A DNA stretch of 8,188 nucleotides, taken from positions 1-8,188 of the forward strand of contig JACCYC010000333.1 in assembly GCA_013696665.1 (NCBI GenBank), in the 5' to 3' direction. The translations under genes were made by a program, and so were the position numbers. The notes under the pieces are model-generated. The model was not told the DNA's origin. It made no database searches and saw only the letters and a list, made by a program, of their open reading frames with translations. The DNA comes from Burkholderiaceae bacterium. Its GTDB lineage: Bacteria; Pseudomonadota; Gammaproteobacteria; Burkholderiales; Burkholderiaceae_F. Of this stretch, positions 5,755 through 8,188 are shown piece by piece (position 1 is the first letter of the stretch; each line of letters starts with the position of its first letter).

Positions 5755-5780
5755 AAAGGGCTCGCCTGCGCGAGCCCTTT
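5755..5780 (-). terminator. Intercistronic hairpin between binding-protein and permease genes
   Basis: A perfect 11-base-pair stem (AAAGGGCTCGC at 5755-5765 with GCGAGCCCTTT at 5770-5780) closes a four-base loop. It lies 14 bases after the binding-protein stop and 10 bases before the permease start. In the direction of transcription (-) it is followed by the mixed run CCTTTCC, not a pure U-tract, so it probably acts as a partial terminator or as a 3'-end stabiliser of the upstream mRNA. This is a common way to keep binding protein more abundant than permease. On the + strand it has five Ts after the stem and would be a good terminator, but no + strand gene ends there. Confidence 0.7.
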
Positions 5781-5794
5781 TTCGCTACATCGTT

Positions 5795-7120
5795 CTAAAC
5801 CTTGTAGTACCTCTCCGCGCGCTTCTGCGCGCGCTCCATCGCCTCTTTCGGCGTCTTCGCGCCGCTGATTGCTTCGGCCACCATGTTGACAACAATGAAG
5901 TCAGCGCCCGCGCCCGCCGATGCGTAACCGAGCTTGCCTGCGTAGCCTGCAGGACGCATGTTCTTGACCGGGTCGCGATATGGGGTGTGCTTGGGATCGG
6001 ACGTCCAGACTGGAAGACTTGCGTATCCGGCGAGCGGCGTCGCGACGTACGCGCCAGCGCCCGTCAACCAAGGGTCGAACTGTTCCTTTTCCATCATGAA
6101 GCGCAGGAATTCTTTCGCCGCCTGCGGATACTTCGTGTACTTCATGATCATCTGGTTAAAGAACAGGTGCGACTCAGTCGGCACGCCCACCGGACCGATC
6201 GGATAGTTCGCATGCTGAACGTCAGCCTGCATTTCCTTGACCTTCGGGTCCGTTGACGTTTTGGTCGCGTAGTAGATCGAGATGCCGTTGTTGGTCAACG
6301 AAATCTGTCCATCCAGGAACGCCTTGTTGTTGTTGGGGTCGAGCCACGACAGCGTGCCCGGGATGAACGTCGCATACAGCTCCTTGCCGTATTCGAGCGC
6401 CTTCATCGTTTCCGGGCTGTCGATCACCACCTTGTTTTTCTCATCGACGAGCTTGCCGCCGAAGGCCCAGATCAGCCAGTTGCACCACAGGCCGTCTCCG
6501 GTCGCGTTGCCCAGCGCCATGCCGCCCGGCGTGCCTTTCGCATGCAGCGCCTTCATCAGCTTGAGGAAACCGTCGGTGTCTTTTGGAAAAGTGTCGAATC
6601 CGGCTGCTTTGACCATGCTGCCTCGATAGACCAGCATCGCGCCCGCCGCGCCGAGCGGCAGACCGATCCATTTCTTGCCGTCGGGCTTCAGGAACAGCTC
6701 TCCGGCGGGATACCACGGGCCGTACTTCTTTCCGATGTATTCGGCGACGTCGGTCACGTCGAGCAGCTTGTCTGGATAAAGGTTGGCGTCGTCGTTGGTC
6801 GACAGGATGATGTCGGGCCCCGCTCCGGTATTCGCCGCCACTGCAGCTTTGGGCCGCACGTCTTCCCAGCCTTCGTTGTCGACCCGAACTGGAATGCCCG
6901 TCTTGTCCGTGAACCTCTTTACATTCGCCATGTAGGCGTCAATATCGCCCTGAACAAAACGGCTCCAGCGCAACACGCGCAGCGTCGCGCCCTTTTCGGG
7001 CCTTAACGCGAGCGTTTGAGCATGGGCCAACGGCGAAAAAAGTCCGCTACCCGCCAGCGTGGCGGTCGCTGCGACGCCCGCTGAACCTTCAAGAAATCTT
7101 CTGCGATTGAATTCACTCAC
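5795..7120 (-). CDS. Sugar ABC transporter substrate-binding protein with Tat signal
   Basis: A 441-residue periplasmic binding protein of the extracellular solute-binding family 1 type. The N-terminus has NRRRFLEG (5-12), a twin-arginine motif, then a hydrophobic stretch rich in A, G and L and a probable AHA cleavage site near residue 34, so export of the folded protein by the Tat pathway is likely. The mature part begins with a beta strand (ATLRVLRWSRF) and has family features such as GAGPDIILSTNDDANLYPDKLLDVTD, the hinge-side WIGLPLGAAGAMLVYR, DGQISLTNNG and the C-terminal helix AKEFLRFMMEKEQF. The ligand cannot be read from sequence; sugars or sugar derivatives are the family norm. The start is GTG at 7120, with AAGGAG at 7128-7133 seven bases upstream. 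It lies 49 bases after the ATPase gene in the same operon. Confidence 0.95.
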   Translation of the reverse strand: MSEFNRRRFLEGSAGVAATATLAGSGLFSPLAHAQTLALRPEKGATLRVLRWSRFVQGDIDAYMANVKRFTDKTGIPVRVDNEGWEDVRPKAAVAANTGAGPDIILSTNDDANLYPDKLLDVTDVAEYIGKKYGPWYPAGELFLKPDGKKWIGLPLGAAGAMLVYRGSMVKAAGFDTFPKDTDGFLKLMKALHAKGTPGGMALGNATGDGLWCNWLIWAFGGKLVDEKNKVVIDSPETMKALEYGKELYATFIPGTLSWLDPNNNKAFLDGQISLTNNGISIYYATKTSTDPKVKEMQADVQHANYPIGPVGVPTESHLFFNQMIMKYTKYPQAAKEFLRFMMEKEQFDPWLTGAGAYVATPLAGYASLPVWTSDPKHTPYRDPVKNMRPAGYAGKLGYASAGAGADFIVVNMVAEAISGAKTPKEAMERAQKRAERYYKV

Positions 7121-7127
7121 TTCCAGT

Positions 7128-7133
7128 CTCCTT
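7128..7133 (-). promoter_or_regulatory. Ribosome-binding site supporting the GTG start of the binding protein
   Basis: AAGGAG on the - strand, seven bases before the GTG at 7118-7120. It is the reason to prefer this non-ATG start, which also places the twin-arginine motif close to the N-terminus as usual. Confidence 0.75.
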
Positions 7134-7169
7134 CACCTCGTTGTTGTACGTCACTTGCTAAAACTTTTG

Positions 7170-8188
7170 CTACGCCGCCAGGCGCTGGCCACTGCCAGCG
7201 TCAAACAGATGAGAACGCTCGATGTCGGGCTGCAGATGAATCGTGCTCCCGGGTGCAAAGCTGTGTCGTTCGCGGAACACCACCGACAGATCGCTGCCCG
7301 CATGGCGGCATGCCACGAACGTATCGGCGCCCGTTGGCTCGATAACGACGACCTCGGACGGAATGCCGGTCGATGCAAGCGTCAGATGTTCGGGCCGCGT
7401 GCCGATAATCACCGGCTGGCCGTCCTGACCACCGGCGTTTCGCGCCACGTCGAGCTCGGTGCCATCGCCCAGAACCACACGCGAGCCCGTTCCATTGCGG
7501 CGCAACGTTGCTGGCAGGAAATTCATTGCCGGTGATCCGATAAAACCCGCGACGAAGGTGTTTGCCGGGTGGTCGTACAGCTCGAGCGGGCTGCCCGTCT
7601 GCTCGATGCGGCCGTCGCGCATCACGACAATCTTGTCGCCCATCGTCATCGCTTCAATCTGATCGTGCGTCACGTAGACCGACGTCGTTTTCAGCCGCTG
7701 ATGCAGCTCCTTGATCTCACTGCGCATCGCAACGCGCAGCTTCGCGTCGAGATTCGACAGCGGCTCGTCAAACAGGAAGACCTGCGGGTCACGGACAATC
7801 GCCCGGCCCATTGCGACACGTTGCCGCTGGCCACCCGACAACTGGCGCGGATATCGGTCGAGCAGTTCGGTCAACGCGAGAATGCCGGCTGCGCGCTTGA
7901 CCTTCGTTTCGATTGTGGCCTTGTCTGCCTTCGCCAGCATCAGCGAAAAGGCGAGATTGGCGCGCACTGTCATGTGCGGATACAGCGCGTAGTTCTGAAA
8001 CACCATCGCGATGTCGCGCTCTTTCGGCGGCACGTCGTTGACGCGGCGCTCACCGATCAGAATCTCGCCGCCGCTGATCTCCTCCAGCCCGGCGATCATC
8101 CGCAACAGCGTCGACTTGCCGCAGCCCGATGGACCGACGAGCACGGTGAAGGAGCCGTCATCGATGTCGATGTCGACGCCGTGCAGCA
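7170..8188 (-). CDS. Sugar ABC transporter ATP-binding protein, MalK/UgpC type (5' end outside window)
   Basis: The cytoplasmic ATPase that drives the transporter. The frame runs off the right edge; about 339 residues are present and roughly 20 N-terminal residues are missing (LHGVDIDIDDGSFTV is the first readable text). Visible are Walker A GPSGCGKST (8109-8135), Q-loop VFQNYALYPHMTV, signature LSGGQRQRV, Walker B VFLFDEP with D-loop SNLDAKLR, and H-loop VYVTHDQIEAM. A C-terminal TOBE/OB regulatory part follows (GSPAMNFLPA, GTRPEHL, ADTFVACRHAG), ending DAGSGQRLAA. This long form is typical of CUT1 sugar importers, and such ATPases sometimes serve several transporters. An in-frame GTG at 8142-8144 is inside the Walker A strand and is not the start. 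First gene of the operon seen here, with the binding protein and both permeases downstream. Confidence 0.95.
   Translation of the reverse strand, partial: LHGVDIDIDDGSFTVLVGPSGCGKSTLLRMIAGLEEISGGEILIGERRVNDVPPKERDIAMVFQNYALYPHMTVRANLAFSLMLAKADKATIETKVKRAAGILALTELLDRYPRQLSGGQRQRVAMGRAIVRDPQVFLFDEPLSNLDAKLRVAMRSEIKELHQRLKTTSVYVTHDQIEAMTMGDKIVVMRDGRIEQTGSPLELYDHPANTFVAGFIGSPAMNFLPATLRRNGTGSRVVLGDGTELDVARNAGGQDGQPVIIGTRPEHLTLASTGIPSEVVVIEPTGADTFVACRHAGSDLSVVFRERHSFAPGSTIHLQPDIERSHLFDAGSGQRLAA

Noticed and set aside
1..8188. CRISPR array, insertion sequence or integrase gene
   Set aside because: No regularly spaced direct repeats, no transposase or tyrosine-recombinase motifs and no terminal inverted repeats with target duplications were seen on either strand.

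Overview
The window reads as chromosomal DNA of a high-GC betaproteobacterium, most probably a Burkholderia, Paraburkholderia or Caballeronia relative. This is inferred from the style of the sugar-catabolism and sugar-transport proteins and their G/C-rich third positions; no ribosomal or other taxonomic marker is present. The host genes form two blocks that converge on the middle, and between them lies a foreign block of about 2.4 kb that looks like a short integron gene-cassette array.

Left block (1-1325, + strand): the 3' end of a short-chain dehydrogenase gene, then 12 bases later a complete fumarylacetoacetate-hydrolase-family gene. This pair fits the last two steps of the non-phosphorylative (diketo) route for 6-deoxy sugars such as L-fucose or L-rhamnose: oxidation of a 2-keto-3-deoxy sugar acid, then hydrolytic C-C cleavage of the resulting 2,4-diketo acid.

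Middle block (about 1326-3945): three attC-like recombination sites (1459-1519, 2300-2360, 3255-3309), all in the same orientation and each ending in a GTTRRRY core. They delimit a cassette carrying a CPBP-family membrane protease (1514-2354), a cassette carrying two unrecognised genes, one soluble and one with several membrane segments (2355-3303), and a third cassette with a membrane-anchored DUF305 protein (from 3304). A possible decayed fourth attC lies at about 3855-3914. All cargo genes run in the + direction, as expected for cassettes. No integron integrase gene is visible, and ordinary metabolic genes flank the array on both sides, so the best description is a CALIN (cluster of attC sites lacking an integrase) or a set of cassettes inserted at a secondary site in a neutral gap between convergent operons. 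The DUF305 cassette is visibly richer in A+T than the flanks.

Right block (3946-8188, - strand): a carbohydrate ABC transporter operon read right to left. In transcription order it has an ATPase (open at the window edge), a periplasmic binding protein with a twin-arginine signal, a MalF-type permease and a MalG-type permease. A strong hairpin sits between the binding-protein and MalF-type genes, and the two permease genes overlap at ATGA. The transporter and the deoxy-sugar genes may serve the same substrate, but that is inferred only from proximity.
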